Positions 1 to 7,211 of a stretch of DNA of 29,876 nucleotides are shown here, in pieces. The number at the start of each line of letters is the position of its first letter. Positions within the stretch are counted from its first letter, which is position 1. This stretch comes from Candidatus Bathyarchaeota archaeon RBG_13_52_12 (GTDB lineage Archaea; Thermoproteota; Bathyarchaeia; TCS64): NCBI GenBank assembly GCA_001774245.1, contig MEZF01000047.1:69601-99476 (forward strand), read 5' to 3'. Made by a program: the position numbers and the translations under genes. A model generated the notes under the pieces. The model worked only from the letters and a program-made list of their open reading frames with translations. It made no database searches and had not been told where the DNA came from.

Positions 1-936
1 CACGTCTGCTTCAACGCCGACGGCTCAGTCACATTCAACTTCCTCGGCAAGGACTCGATCCCCCTGAATATCACCGCTAAGCTCCCCCCTAAAGTGGTGC
101 AGAACCTACTTGACTTCGCCGCGGGTGCGGGGAAGGCGAGTCTTTTCGAGGGCATCAGCTCGGGCCACGTAGGTGATTTCCTAAAGGAGATCATGGAGGG
201 GCTCAGCGCCAAGGTGTTTCGTACCCTCTACGCCACCGACGCCGTCGGGGGCAGACTCGCAACAGAGACCATAAGACCCGAGGACCCCGACTACGTCAAG
301 CGCCAGGCTGCCCTCAAGGCAAATCTCGAAGCCGCCATAGTCTGCAACCATAAACGCACTATTCCCAAGACCTGGCAGCAGAGCCTCCAGGCTAAAAAGG
401 ATCGTCTAAAAAGGTTAGAGGCTAAGGCTACGGTCAATGAGAAGGCTCTGCGGCAGAAGATCACCGGCGAGGAGAATAGGTACAGGGAGAAGCTAACTGC
501 CGCTGAGAAGAAGCTTTACGAGGCAGAGCAGAAGCTGCATTTGGCCGAGCAGGAGTATGAGAAACACTCCAAGGATCCGGGAGAGTTACATCCAAATCTA
601 AAGAAGCGGGTCGAGGCCGCGAAGAAGGCAGCCAAGGCGGGCAGGGAATGCTCCCGTAGGATCAAGAATGATTACGTGACGAAGAGCCTGAAGCTGAAGA
701 AGCGGCTAGAGGAGAGAAGGCGACGCAATAGGGAGTCGGTGGAGCGGATGGAGCTCCAGGTCGAGGCCCAGGAGATCACCCGCGACTACAACCTCGGTAC
801 CAGCCTGAAAAACTACGTCGACCCACGTATCTACTATGACTGGGGGAAGCGTGTGGGGTTCAACTGGCGCAGTTACTACCCCACGACGCTCCAAAAAAAG
901 TTCAGCTGGATTGAGGAGCGGCAGGAAGAGGATTAG
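1..936 (+). CDS. DNA topoisomerase IB, C-terminal part (5' end outside window)
   Basis: Eukaryote-type topoisomerase IB, which relaxes supercoils through a 3'-phosphotyrosyl intermediate. The frame is open from base 1; the first possible start inside the window (GTG 94) is internal, because the sequence before it (HV.F...FLGKDSI) is a conserved family block. About 311 residues are visible. Catalytic landmarks are the Arg of KVFRT (codon 220-222), the His of CNHKR (349-351) and the nucleophilic Tyr of SLKNYVDPRI (codon 814-816). Between them lies a Lys/Glu/Arg-rich helical linker (about 365-780), as in eukaryotic enzymes. The ending (F.WIEERQ) matches the family C-terminus. This enzyme is known from eukaryotes, some viruses and TACK archaea, and is the best lineage marker here. 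Identification is firm; only the N-terminal domain is missing. Confidence 0.95.
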   Translation, partial: HVCFNADGSVTFNFLGKDSIPLNITAKLPPKVVQNLLDFAAGAGKASLFEGISSGHVGDFLKEIMEGLSAKVFRTLYATDAVGGRLATETIRPEDPDYVKRQAALKANLEAAIVCNHKRTIPKTWQQSLQAKKDRLKRLEAKATVNEKALRQKITGEENRYREKLTAAEKKLYEAEQKLHLAEQEYEKHSKDPGELHPNLKKRVEAAKKAAKAGRECSRRIKNDYVTKSLKLKKRLEERRRRNRESVERMELQVEAQEITRDYNLGTSLKNYVDPRIYYDWGKRVGFNWRSYYPTTLQKKFSWIEERQEED

Positions 937-949
937 CCCCGTGGCCTAG

Positions 950-1123
950 GGTAGCTTTTTCCCCGCTGAAACTCAAAATAGGTCCCTCGAACTGCACGCG
1001 CGGGGCTTCAGGTTCTGTGCCCTAGAAACCGACCTCGGCCACCTCACACGCTCGGTGAAGACCACCATCGGCTAAGTCAAGGGCTGGAAGCCAGGGGAGG
1101 GCGGTGAGGCGCCCCCAGTCTAA
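950..1123 (+). pseudogene. possible decayed ORF with an internal TAA
   Basis: The gene-poor stretch 937-1207 holds one frame that reads as protein-like sequence (ELHARGFRFCALETDLGHL then TRSVKTTIG) up to a TAA at 1073-1075. It continues in the same frame as VKGWKPGEGGEAPPV to a second TAA at 1121-1123. There is no start codon and no recognised family. It may be the remains of a gene or simply open by chance in GC-rich DNA. Apart from this, the terminator upstream and the Nudix promoter downstream, nothing else was seen in 937-1207. Confidence 0.22.
956..960 (+). terminator. T-run terminator after topoisomerase IB
   Basis: A TTTTT tract lies about 20 nt after the stop codon in otherwise GC-rich sequence. 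This is typical of archaeal oligo-T termination, inferred from sequence alone. Confidence 0.4.
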
Positions 1124-1163
1124 ACCCGTATTCTAAACCACCCTTCATGCGCGATTGAGCAAT

Positions 1164-1173
1164 TAGTATTTTA
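1164..1173 (+). promoter_or_regulatory. TATA box for the Nudix gene
   Basis: TAGTATTTTA lies about 35-40 nt before the TTG start. A transcript starting about 25 nt downstream would have only a very short leader, consistent with the absence of a ribosome-binding site. Confidence 0.4.
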
Positions 1174-1207
1174 ACCCCCTCAACGGTTTCAAGTCGAGTG
1201 GTCTCCC

Positions 1208-1735
1208 TTGATCGAGAGGCTGAAGCATAGGCTACGAGGCGTAGAGGCAATAGATGCCTGGGCTGCTGTCGCCATTCTCATCAGAGAAGAGGCTAACGAC
1301 TACGAGACCCTCCTCGTCAGGCGCGCCGTCGTCCTGGGGGACCCATGGTCGGGGGACATGGCGTTCCCCGGCGGGAAGAGAGCGAGGGACGACCGTACAC
1401 TCAGGGATACTATCATAAGGGAGGTACAAGAGGAGACCGGAATAGATCTCGACTCCCTTACATACATAGGCGGCCTCCCCGTGATGTTCTCATCAATAAA
1501 ACCGGATAGGGATGTACTACCCATCGTATACCTCTACGAGGGGAGGCCAGAGATCAGGCTCAACCCCGAGCTTACCGCTTACCGCTGGGTACACCTCAAG
1601 GAACTCAGGGAGAGCAGGACTACAGCGAAGGTAAAAGATTGGGAGGGAGAGGTCTTCAAACTCGGAGATGACATCATCTGGGGGCTCACCTATAAGATGC
1701 TCAACAAACTCCTCGAAATACTCGACGAGGTTTAG
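1208..1735 (+). CDS. Nudix hydrolase, CoA-pyrophosphatase-like
   Basis: A 175-residue Nudix-fold pyrophosphohydrolase. The segment DMAFPGGKRARDD followed by REVQEETGI (about residues 50-79) is the Nudix box. The first acidic position is Asp rather than Glu, as in NUDT7/YeaB-type coenzyme A pyrophosphatases, and the preceding RRA....PWSGDMAFPGG block also resembles that subgroup. A CoA-like nucleotide is therefore the best substrate guess, but specificity cannot be read safely. TTG at 1208 is the only start before the first beta-strand (AWAAVAILI). Its stop overlaps the convergent sucD stop by 4 nt (shared TTAG). Confidence 0.85.
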   Translation: MIERLKHRLRGVEAIDAWAAVAILIREEANDYETLLVRRAVVLGDPWSGDMAFPGGKRARDDRTLRDTIIREVQEETGIDLDSLTYIGGLPVMFSSIKPDRDVLPIVYLYEGRPEIRLNPELTAYRWVHLKELRESRTTAKVKDWEGEVFKLGDDIIWGLTYKMLNKLLEILDEV

Positions 1736-2601
1736 ACCAGAGCCTTCTTCAAGGCCTTCGCTACGTCAATGGGCTGCTCACCTATAGCTGCGCCAGCGCC
1801 CCTAAGGGCGTTCATCTTGCTGTCCGCTGTCCCAGCAGCTCCCTGTATTATAGCGCCTGCGTGGCCCATCCTCTTCCCCGGAATGGCAGCGCGACCAGCT
1901 ATATATGCCGCCAAAGGCTTCGTGAATCCCCCTGAGGCGATGAAGTCAGCGGCTTTCTCCTCCGCGTCCCCACCGATCTCCCCGATGAGAGCGACCGCCC
2001 TAGTCTCTACGTCATTCTCAAACCACTTTAGGAGCTCTATATAGTCGAGGCCAACTACTGGGTCACCGCCGAGGCCTACACATGTGGATTCACCGAGGCC
2101 CTGATTTGTGACATGGGCAGCGATCTCGTAGAAGAGGGTGCCGCTGCGGCTAATGATGCCGACTGAGCCGCGTTTGAAGACCTGGTTCGGCATAATTCCC
2201 ATCTTTGACTCTCCCGCCTTGATGAGGCCTGGGGTATTGGGGCCGATGACCGTTGTGTCTAATTGCTTAGCCCGGGCGACAAGCTCGATAGTGTCCCTGA
2301 CGGGTATGCCTTCAGTGATGACGACGACAGGGTTCATCCCAGCCTCGATGGCTTCAAGAGCAGCATCGAGGGCACCGAAGGCGGGGACGAAGACTATGCT
2401 CGCGTCGAGTCCATGCTTTTCCTTGGCCTCGACGACGGTGTCGTAAACGGGTGTGCCGTCGACGTCTTGGCCTCCGCGGCCCGGGGTAACGCCGGCGACC
2501 ACCGTGGTGCCGTATTCCTTCATCCTTGCGGCGTGGAACCTGCCCTGTGTGCCGGTGACGCCCTGTACAACGACCTTCGTGTCCCTGTTGATGAGCTTCA
2601 T
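1732..2601 (-). CDS. sucD: succinyl-CoA synthetase, alpha subunit
   Basis: The CoA-binding and phosphohistidine subunit of ADP/GDP-forming succinyl-CoA ligase (succinyl-CoA + NDP + Pi to succinate + CoA + NTP). An N-terminal CoA-binding Rossmann domain begins NRDTKVVVQGVTGTQG. The GIISRSGTL block follows, and the active-site His sits in GKRMGHAGAI (about residue 247). Length of about 289 aa matches the family. ATG at 2601 is preferred over the overlapping TTG at 2607 because GGAGG lies 7 nt before the ATG. It follows sucC after a 2-nt gap, so the two form one operon and, presumably, a heterotetramer in the TCA cycle. Confidence 0.96.
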   Translation of the reverse strand: MKLINRDTKVVVQGVTGTQGRFHAARMKEYGTTVVAGVTPGRGGQDVDGTPVYDTVVEAKEKHGLDASIVFVPAFGALDAALEAIEAGMNPVVVITEGIPVRDTIELVARAKQLDTTVIGPNTPGLIKAGESKMGIMPNQVFKRGSVGIISRSGTLFYEIAAHVTNQGLGESTCVGLGGDPVVGLDYIELLKWFENDVETRAVALIGEIGGDAEEKAADFIASGGFTKPLAAYIAGRAAIPGKRMGHAGAIIQGAAGTADSKMNALRGAGAAIGEQPIDVAKALKKALV

Positions 2602-2603
2602 GT

Positions 2604-3746
2604 TCAAACCTCCTTAGCGAGGTGGACGACCTTCTGAGCCGCCTCCTCCATCGTGTCATTCGTCTCTATACCTGCGCCGTGAAGGAGCCTCTTTCCCTCC
2701 TCCTCGTTGGTGCCCATCATCCTGACGACTATGGGTTTGTTGTCACCGAGCTTCTTCCGTGCCTCGATGATGCCCTTAGCGGTATCATCGCAGCGGGTTA
2801 TGCCTCCGAGGACATTGACGAAAAGTGCCTTGACTCTGTTATCTTTGAGTACGAATTCAACTGCTTTGCCAATGCGGTCGGGGTTGGCACCACCGCCGAG
2901 GTCTAGGAAGTTCCTCGCCCTCCCTCCGTAGAGCATGACTGTGTCGAGCGTCGACATTGTAAGACCTGCGCCGTTGCCGATGATGCCGATGTCGCCATCC
3001 AGTTCGACGTATGTGAGATCCATAGCGCGTGCCTCCATTTCCCGGGGGGTCAGTTCCCCCTCGAAGCTCTCAATGTACTTCGCTTCCAGCTCTTTGTGCC
3101 TGTAGAGGGCGTTGTTGTCGACGTTAAGCCTAGCGTCGGCGGCCACGAAACCCTCCGCCGTCTCGATGAGTGGGTTGATCTCCGTCAACTCCGCGTCCAT
3201 CTCATATGCGACTCTGTATAGACTCAGGAGGATGTCACTGAGTTGCTGCATCTTCTTTCCGCTGTAGCCGAGGCGCTTGGCAACTTCGTTTGCATGGTAG
3301 CTTCGGAAACCCATTAGGGGGTCGACGTTGTGTCTGACAATCTTCTCGGGGTTCCTAACGGCGACCTCTTCTATGTTCATGCCCCCCTCACCTGAGGCGA
3401 GGATGGTGTAGCATTTCGCGGCTCGGTCTACGATGACTCCGAGGTAAATCTCATGCTGGATTCTAAGCCGCTCCTCGACGAGTACCTTCCGTACGGTGAG
3501 GTCCTTGATCTTCATACCGAGTATCTGCTTCGCTGCCTCGCGGGCTTGTACGGGGGTATCCGCAGGCTTGATGCCTCCAGCCTTCCCCCTGCCACCAACT
3601 CCCACCTGGGCCTTGACTACTACAGGTCTACCAATGATCGCTGCAGCGTCTTTGGCCTCGCCGGGTGTCTTAGCGATGGCGCTCATCCCAAGGGGGATGC
3701 CGTACCGCTTGAAGACCTCCTTCGCCTCGTACTCAAGAAGTTTCAT
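2604..3746 (-). CDS. sucC: succinyl-CoA synthetase, beta subunit
   Basis: The nucleotide-binding ATP-grasp subunit of succinyl-CoA ligase, 380 residues, full length. It starts with the canonical KLLEYEAKEVFKRYGIP. The ATP-grasp core covers about residues 1-230 (KAQVGVGGRGKAGGIK nucleotide loop; ELTEINPL metal-binding segment). The CoA-ligase domain follows (GNGAGLTMSTLD, NFLDLGGGA, GGITRCD). Start ATG 3746 is preceded by AGGT about 8 nt upstream. It is the first gene of the sucCD operon, with a TATA-like element at 3792-3799. Confidence 0.96.
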   Translation of the reverse strand: MKLLEYEAKEVFKRYGIPLGMSAIAKTPGEAKDAAAIIGRPVVVKAQVGVGGRGKAGGIKPADTPVQAREAAKQILGMKIKDLTVRKVLVEERLRIQHEIYLGVIVDRAAKCYTILASGEGGMNIEEVAVRNPEKIVRHNVDPLMGFRSYHANEVAKRLGYSGKKMQQLSDILLSLYRVAYEMDAELTEINPLIETAEGFVAADARLNVDNNALYRHKELEAKYIESFEGELTPREMEARAMDLTYVELDGDIGIIGNGAGLTMSTLDTVMLYGGRARNFLDLGGGANPDRIGKAVEFVLKDNRVKALFVNVLGGITRCDDTAKGIIEARKKLGDNKPIVVRMMGTNEEEGKRLLHGAGIETNDTMEEAAQKVVHLAKEV

Positions 3747-3791
3747 TTGGTCAACCTCATCGATTGTAGGAGAGTAACCCGAGTCGAATAG

Positions 3792-3799
3792 ATAATTAT
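3792..3799 (-). promoter_or_regulatory. TATA-like element for sucCD
   Basis: An A/T-only octamer (ATAATTAT on both strands) is centred about 50 nt upstream of the sucC ATG. That allows a roughly 25-nt leader containing the AGGT ribosome site. Confidence 0.35.
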
Positions 3800-3824
3800 T
3801 CTGGGCGTCGAATCGGATGCCGAT

Positions 3825-4034
3825 TTGTATTGGCTCACCACGCGCGCAATGTTAAATCCCGATCAGAACCAACTATCAGGCAACATAATCGTCCTCCTAG
3901 CTAAGGTAATGGCTCTAACATGCGTCGACCTCCTCTACGATAAGGCGAAGCTCGCCAAGGAGATCACAAAAAACTTTAAGACCTCCATTCCACCAGGCGA
4001 CTACGAGGGCTTCATGAGGAAGCTCGTCGCCTAA
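3825..4034 (+). pseudogene. C-terminal remnant of an M20-family peptidase/amidohydrolase (AbgB-like)
   Basis: The 69 residues contain LLAKVMALTCVDLLYDKAK then LAKEITKNF, which match the very C-terminus of M20 amidohydrolases of the AbgB type (consensus AAKVMALTALDLLTDPELL..A..EF). The metal-binding and catalytic N-terminal 300 or more residues are absent, and no upstream frame continues the family. The only available start is TTG 3825 with no ribosome site. It is best read as the tail of a deleted gene between sucC and the aldo/keto reductase. Confidence 0.6.
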
Positions 4035-4083
4035 CCCTCTTATCCCTCTTTACCCTCATCTTCAGGGAGGTAACCTCAACTTG

Positions 4084-4908
4084 ATGGAGCGCAGGGAATT
4101 AACGAGAGGCATCAGCATACCCATTCTCGGTCTTGGGACGTGGGGGATGGGGGGTCGGGAGAACCCCGACAAGACCCGTGACAGGGAGACCGTCACCGCA
4201 ATCAGGATGGCGCTTGAGCTCGGCCTCACCCACATCGATACCGCCGAGTATTATGGTGCTGGCCACGCCGAGGAGCTAGTCGGAGAAGCTATTGAGGGTT
4301 GGGACAGGGAGAAGCTATTCATCACCTCGAAGGTCTGGCATAACCACCTCCACAGAGATGACCTGTACCGCTCCATGAGGGCGAGCCTACAGCGTCTCGG
4401 CGTCGACCAAGTCGACCTCTACCTCGTTCACTGGCCAAACCCTGACGTGCCCCTCGCCGAGACGATGGAGGCGATGGAGGAGTGCGTTAAGGAGGGCCAT
4501 ACACGGTTCATCGGGGTTAGTAACTTTAGCGCCCAGCTCATGGTGGATGCCCGGAGCTGCCTCAAAGACAATGAACTCGTGGCTAATCAGGTTCAGTACA
4601 GCCTCCTCGACCAGAAGCCGAGGATGGAGCTCCTCCCTGCCTGCCGACGAATGGGGATCAGCTTAGTAGCCTATCGCCCACTCGAGAGGGGGGCTATCCT
4701 CCAGACACCTAACGTGGTCATGGACGAGATCGCGGAGGCCTACGGCAAGACGCGAGTTCAGGTCGCCCTTAACTGGCTCATAGCACAGGATAACGTCTTC
4801 ACGATCTCGAAGTCATCGAACCCTATTCACCTCTTGGAGTTCATGGGCGCCCTCGGCTGGCGCCTTACACCGGAGGAGTGGATGCGCCTCGCGGAATCCT
4901 ACAGGTGA
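4084..4908 (+). CDS. aldo/keto reductase
   Basis: NAD(P)H-dependent aldo/keto reductase with a (beta/alpha)8 barrel, about 274 residues. The catalytic tetrad is visible (numbering from ATG): Asp52 and Tyr57 in HIDTAEYYG, Lys83 in ITSKVW, His116 in DLYLVHWPNP. The GVSNFS motif and the C-terminal cofactor segment (SKSSNP) are also present. GGGAGGT at 4065-4071 serves this start; a TTG three bases earlier (4081) is an alternative. The carbonyl substrate cannot be predicted. The gene stands alone, downstream of the peptidase remnant. Confidence 0.92.
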   Translation: MERRELTRGISIPILGLGTWGMGGRENPDKTRDRETVTAIRMALELGLTHIDTAEYYGAGHAEELVGEAIEGWDREKLFITSKVWHNHLHRDDLYRSMRASLQRLGVDQVDLYLVHWPNPDVPLAETMEAMEECVKEGHTRFIGVSNFSAQLMVDARSCLKDNELVANQVQYSLLDQKPRMELLPACRRMGISLVAYRPLERGAILQTPNVVMDEIAEAYGKTRVQVALNWLIAQDNVFTISKSSNPIHLLEFMGALGWRLTPEEWMRLAESYR

Positions 4909-4960
4909 TTAGGCGACGGGGTTCCCAGCCGACAAGACAGGCCTCACCAATTGGTTCGTT

Positions 4961-5818
4961 ATGAAGGGGAGAGGTCTAGGGTTCTACACCGAGACGAGCT
5001 ACATGAGCCCCGAGGGCGACGCCGTCGCAGACGTCGCCTGGGGCCTCAACGCCGGCCAAAAACCAGTATTCACCTTCGCATTCGAGGAGACGGACCCCAC
5101 GATGATATTTGCCGGGGCTCTCCAGTGGGTTGGGTCCTCGACTGAGCCGAGGTCCTGGATGCACATATACGTGTTTCTGGGCGGGCCTTTAGAGGCGCCT
5201 GCGGACCTTCCCTTCCCAAGCAACATCAAGATCTATGATTCACAGGGAATTGCTGACCTTCCCCACGACCTAGAGGAGCTGACAGCGCATATGGCTCAGC
5301 TTCTAAGCCGATATGGGGGTTTATCGACCGGCGTCACTTTAGAGGAATCAGTTAAGCTCACGACGTATATTACTGAGGGTTGGCCGAGAGGTAAATCGAA
5401 TACACGTCTCAGCTACAGGGCCTCAGCACGGCTAGGGTTGGGTCTCTTACTTTTCACCTCCGAGAACGAGGATGACGAGGGGGCAGTGAAACCCCCCTTG
5501 AGGCCAAGCCGGAACGTGGTCCCGCTGGAGGTAGTAAGCGGTGGCGCCAATTTCGGGGGTGCCCTGATTCGCCTCATCGAGGCTGAGGATGGTCACCTCC
5601 TCTTCTCTACTGAGCACAGGAACTACCCCTTCATATTGCGTTTAAAAGTTGCGGAGAGGGGCGGGCCTTCAATGCTCGACCTTTGGTTCGACGCGGACAA
5701 GTCGAATGTTCCACAGGCGCTCGAGTTCTCTGCGCTACTTGAAGCCGTCGAGTCATCAAAGTTGGTCAGACTACTTGGGCCCTCGGATGAGGTAGCGGAG
5801 TTAATTATTCACGGCTAG
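4961..5818 (+). CDS. hypothetical protein, unrecognised 285-aa family
   Basis: A long ORF with codon use like its neighbours, so probably real, but no family was recognised. The product looks soluble and acidic, with alternating strand/helix character, no signal peptide and no clear membrane segment. Visible pieces include VFTFAFEETDPTMIFAGAL, SWMHIYVFLGGP, an LPHDLEELTAHMAQLL helix and a C-terminal LEFSALLEAVESSKLVRLL helix. ATG 4961 is the first start after an in-frame stop and lacks a ribosome site. Its stop interlocks with the convergent MFS gene (shared CTAG, 5815-5818). No function is assigned. Confidence 0.65.
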   Translation: MKGRGLGFYTETSYMSPEGDAVADVAWGLNAGQKPVFTFAFEETDPTMIFAGALQWVGSSTEPRSWMHIYVFLGGPLEAPADLPFPSNIKIYDSQGIADLPHDLEELTAHMAQLLSRYGGLSTGVTLEESVKLTTYITEGWPRGKSNTRLSYRASARLGLGLLLFTSENEDDEGAVKPPLRPSRNVVPLEVVSGGANFGGALIRLIEAEDGHLLFSTEHRNYPFILRLKVAERGGPSMLDLWFDADKSNVPQALEFSALLEAVESSKLVRLLGPSDEVAELIIHG

Positions 5819-7095
5819 AAGAGTTCCTCATCGACCGTGCGCCGGGGTTTGAAGTGCCACTCGAAGAGGCTCGCAGCGCCGAAAAGGGCGATGCTGCTGA
5901 GGAGGAATGTCACGGGGTATCCTAAGAAGAAGCTGATGTTTCCACTGAGGAAGCTGCCGAGGAACATGGCGATGCTGTTTAAGGCGCTGTATACGCCGAG
6001 TGTCCCCCCCTGTCCCTCCTTCGGGAGGAACCGGTAGAGGAGCGCGTTCATCCCGATGGTGATGTTCGTGTAGGCCATACCGATGAGGAGGTAGAGGAGG
6101 AGGGTCACGTACAGCACGCTGTGACCGAAGAAGTATAGGCTCTCTATCGCCGCAAAGAGGAAAGCCATGGCTCTCAGTGACATGAACTCCACGATCATCC
6201 CGGGGTCACCTCTCTTACTAGAGCGGCTGAACCTCTGTGCACTCGCTAGGCCGTTTATGCATGTCACGAAGATTCCTAGTCCAGTTATCTCGAGGTTGCT
6301 GAGGTTGTTCGCTTTGAGGAAGGGTGTATAGCTGGTGAAGAAGAGGTTGGCTCCTAGGAAGAAGAGTACGTTCGTAGCCATGATTAGGGGGATGTCCCTC
6401 GTCACTGCACTACGGGCACCCTTGGTTAGTCCCTTGAAGTCCTCCAACTTCGGTACCTTGATGAGGATCACTGGGAGGTGGGCTAGGCGTGTGATGAGGG
6501 CCTCGGGGTTGAAGGTGATCGCTTGCCTCTCGGTGGCCGTCTTCGAGTCCTTCACTAGGGCTAGTGAGAGAATGAGGAGAATTGTGCTAAAGCCCACTGG
6601 GAGAAGGGCGACGGCGGTTAGTGGCAGGGACGTGAGGACGAGAAATCCTAGCGCGTTTCCAGTTAGGCTCCCATATATCATGTACTTGAAGCTGATGGCA
6701 CTTCCCTCACCAAGGTTCTCCTTCGAGACCGTGTCCATGAGTAGGAGGCTAAAGACCGTCGGGCTGAAGCTACTGAAGAAGCTGTAAATGGCGTAGAATC
6801 CGATTATCAGGTTAATATCCCCGGCCATGGCGATTAGGCTCAGCGTGAATAGCTGCCCCATTGCGCTGAGGGCTAGTAGGGGCCTCCTCCTCCCGATGTA
6901 GTCGGCTATCTTCCCCCCTATGAAGGCCGAGGGTATTAGCGAGATGTTATAAGCAGATGAGGCGAGCCCAACGCTAATGACGCTCCCTCCGAGTTCTAGG
7001 ATTCGCAGCGTGATGTAAGTTCCTATGCAGCTCTGTATCGCGTAGAAGGGTATGATGGCGTAAAGCCAGCGGGGCCTCAGGAACCTCTCCGCCAA
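5815..7095 (-). CDS. major facilitator superfamily transporter
   Basis: A 426-residue integral membrane transporter with about 12 hydrophobic segments. Motif A lies between TM2 and TM3 (GGKIADYIGRRRP, about residues 60-72), and a charged central loop (about 190-230) separates the two six-helix halves. The substrate is unknown; MFS members of this shape are often drug or small-solute exporters. Start TTG 7095 comes two codons after an in-frame TAA, so no longer N-terminus is possible. A TATA-like CTTATTAATC on this strand (about 7138-7147) would give a short leader. It ends in a 4-nt stop overlap with the preceding convergent gene. Confidence 0.88.
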   Translation of the reverse strand: MAERFLRPRWLYAIIPFYAIQSCIGTYITLRILELGGSVISVGLASSAYNISLIPSAFIGGKIADYIGRRRPLLALSAMGQLFTLSLIAMAGDINLIIGFYAIYSFFSSFSPTVFSLLLMDTVSKENLGEGSAISFKYMIYGSLTGNALGFLVLTSLPLTAVALLPVGFSTILLILSLALVKDSKTATERQAITFNPEALITRLAHLPVILIKVPKLEDFKGLTKGARSAVTRDIPLIMATNVLFFLGANLFFTSYTPFLKANNLSNLEITGLGIFVTCINGLASAQRFSRSSKRGDPGMIVEFMSLRAMAFLFAAIESLYFFGHSVLYVTLLLYLLIGMAYTNITIGMNALLYRFLPKEGQGGTLGVYSALNSIAMFLGSFLSGNISFFLGYPVTFLLSSIALFGAASLFEWHFKPRRTVDEELF

Positions 7096-7211
7096 GTTTT
7101 AATCTATCCCGACTCAGATACCTGCGATAATCTCACAGGATTAATAAGGGTTGATGGCTTACGAGGCGGTCGAACTTTTCCTGGTGGTCACTTCCCATCG
7201 CAACCGGCGTC

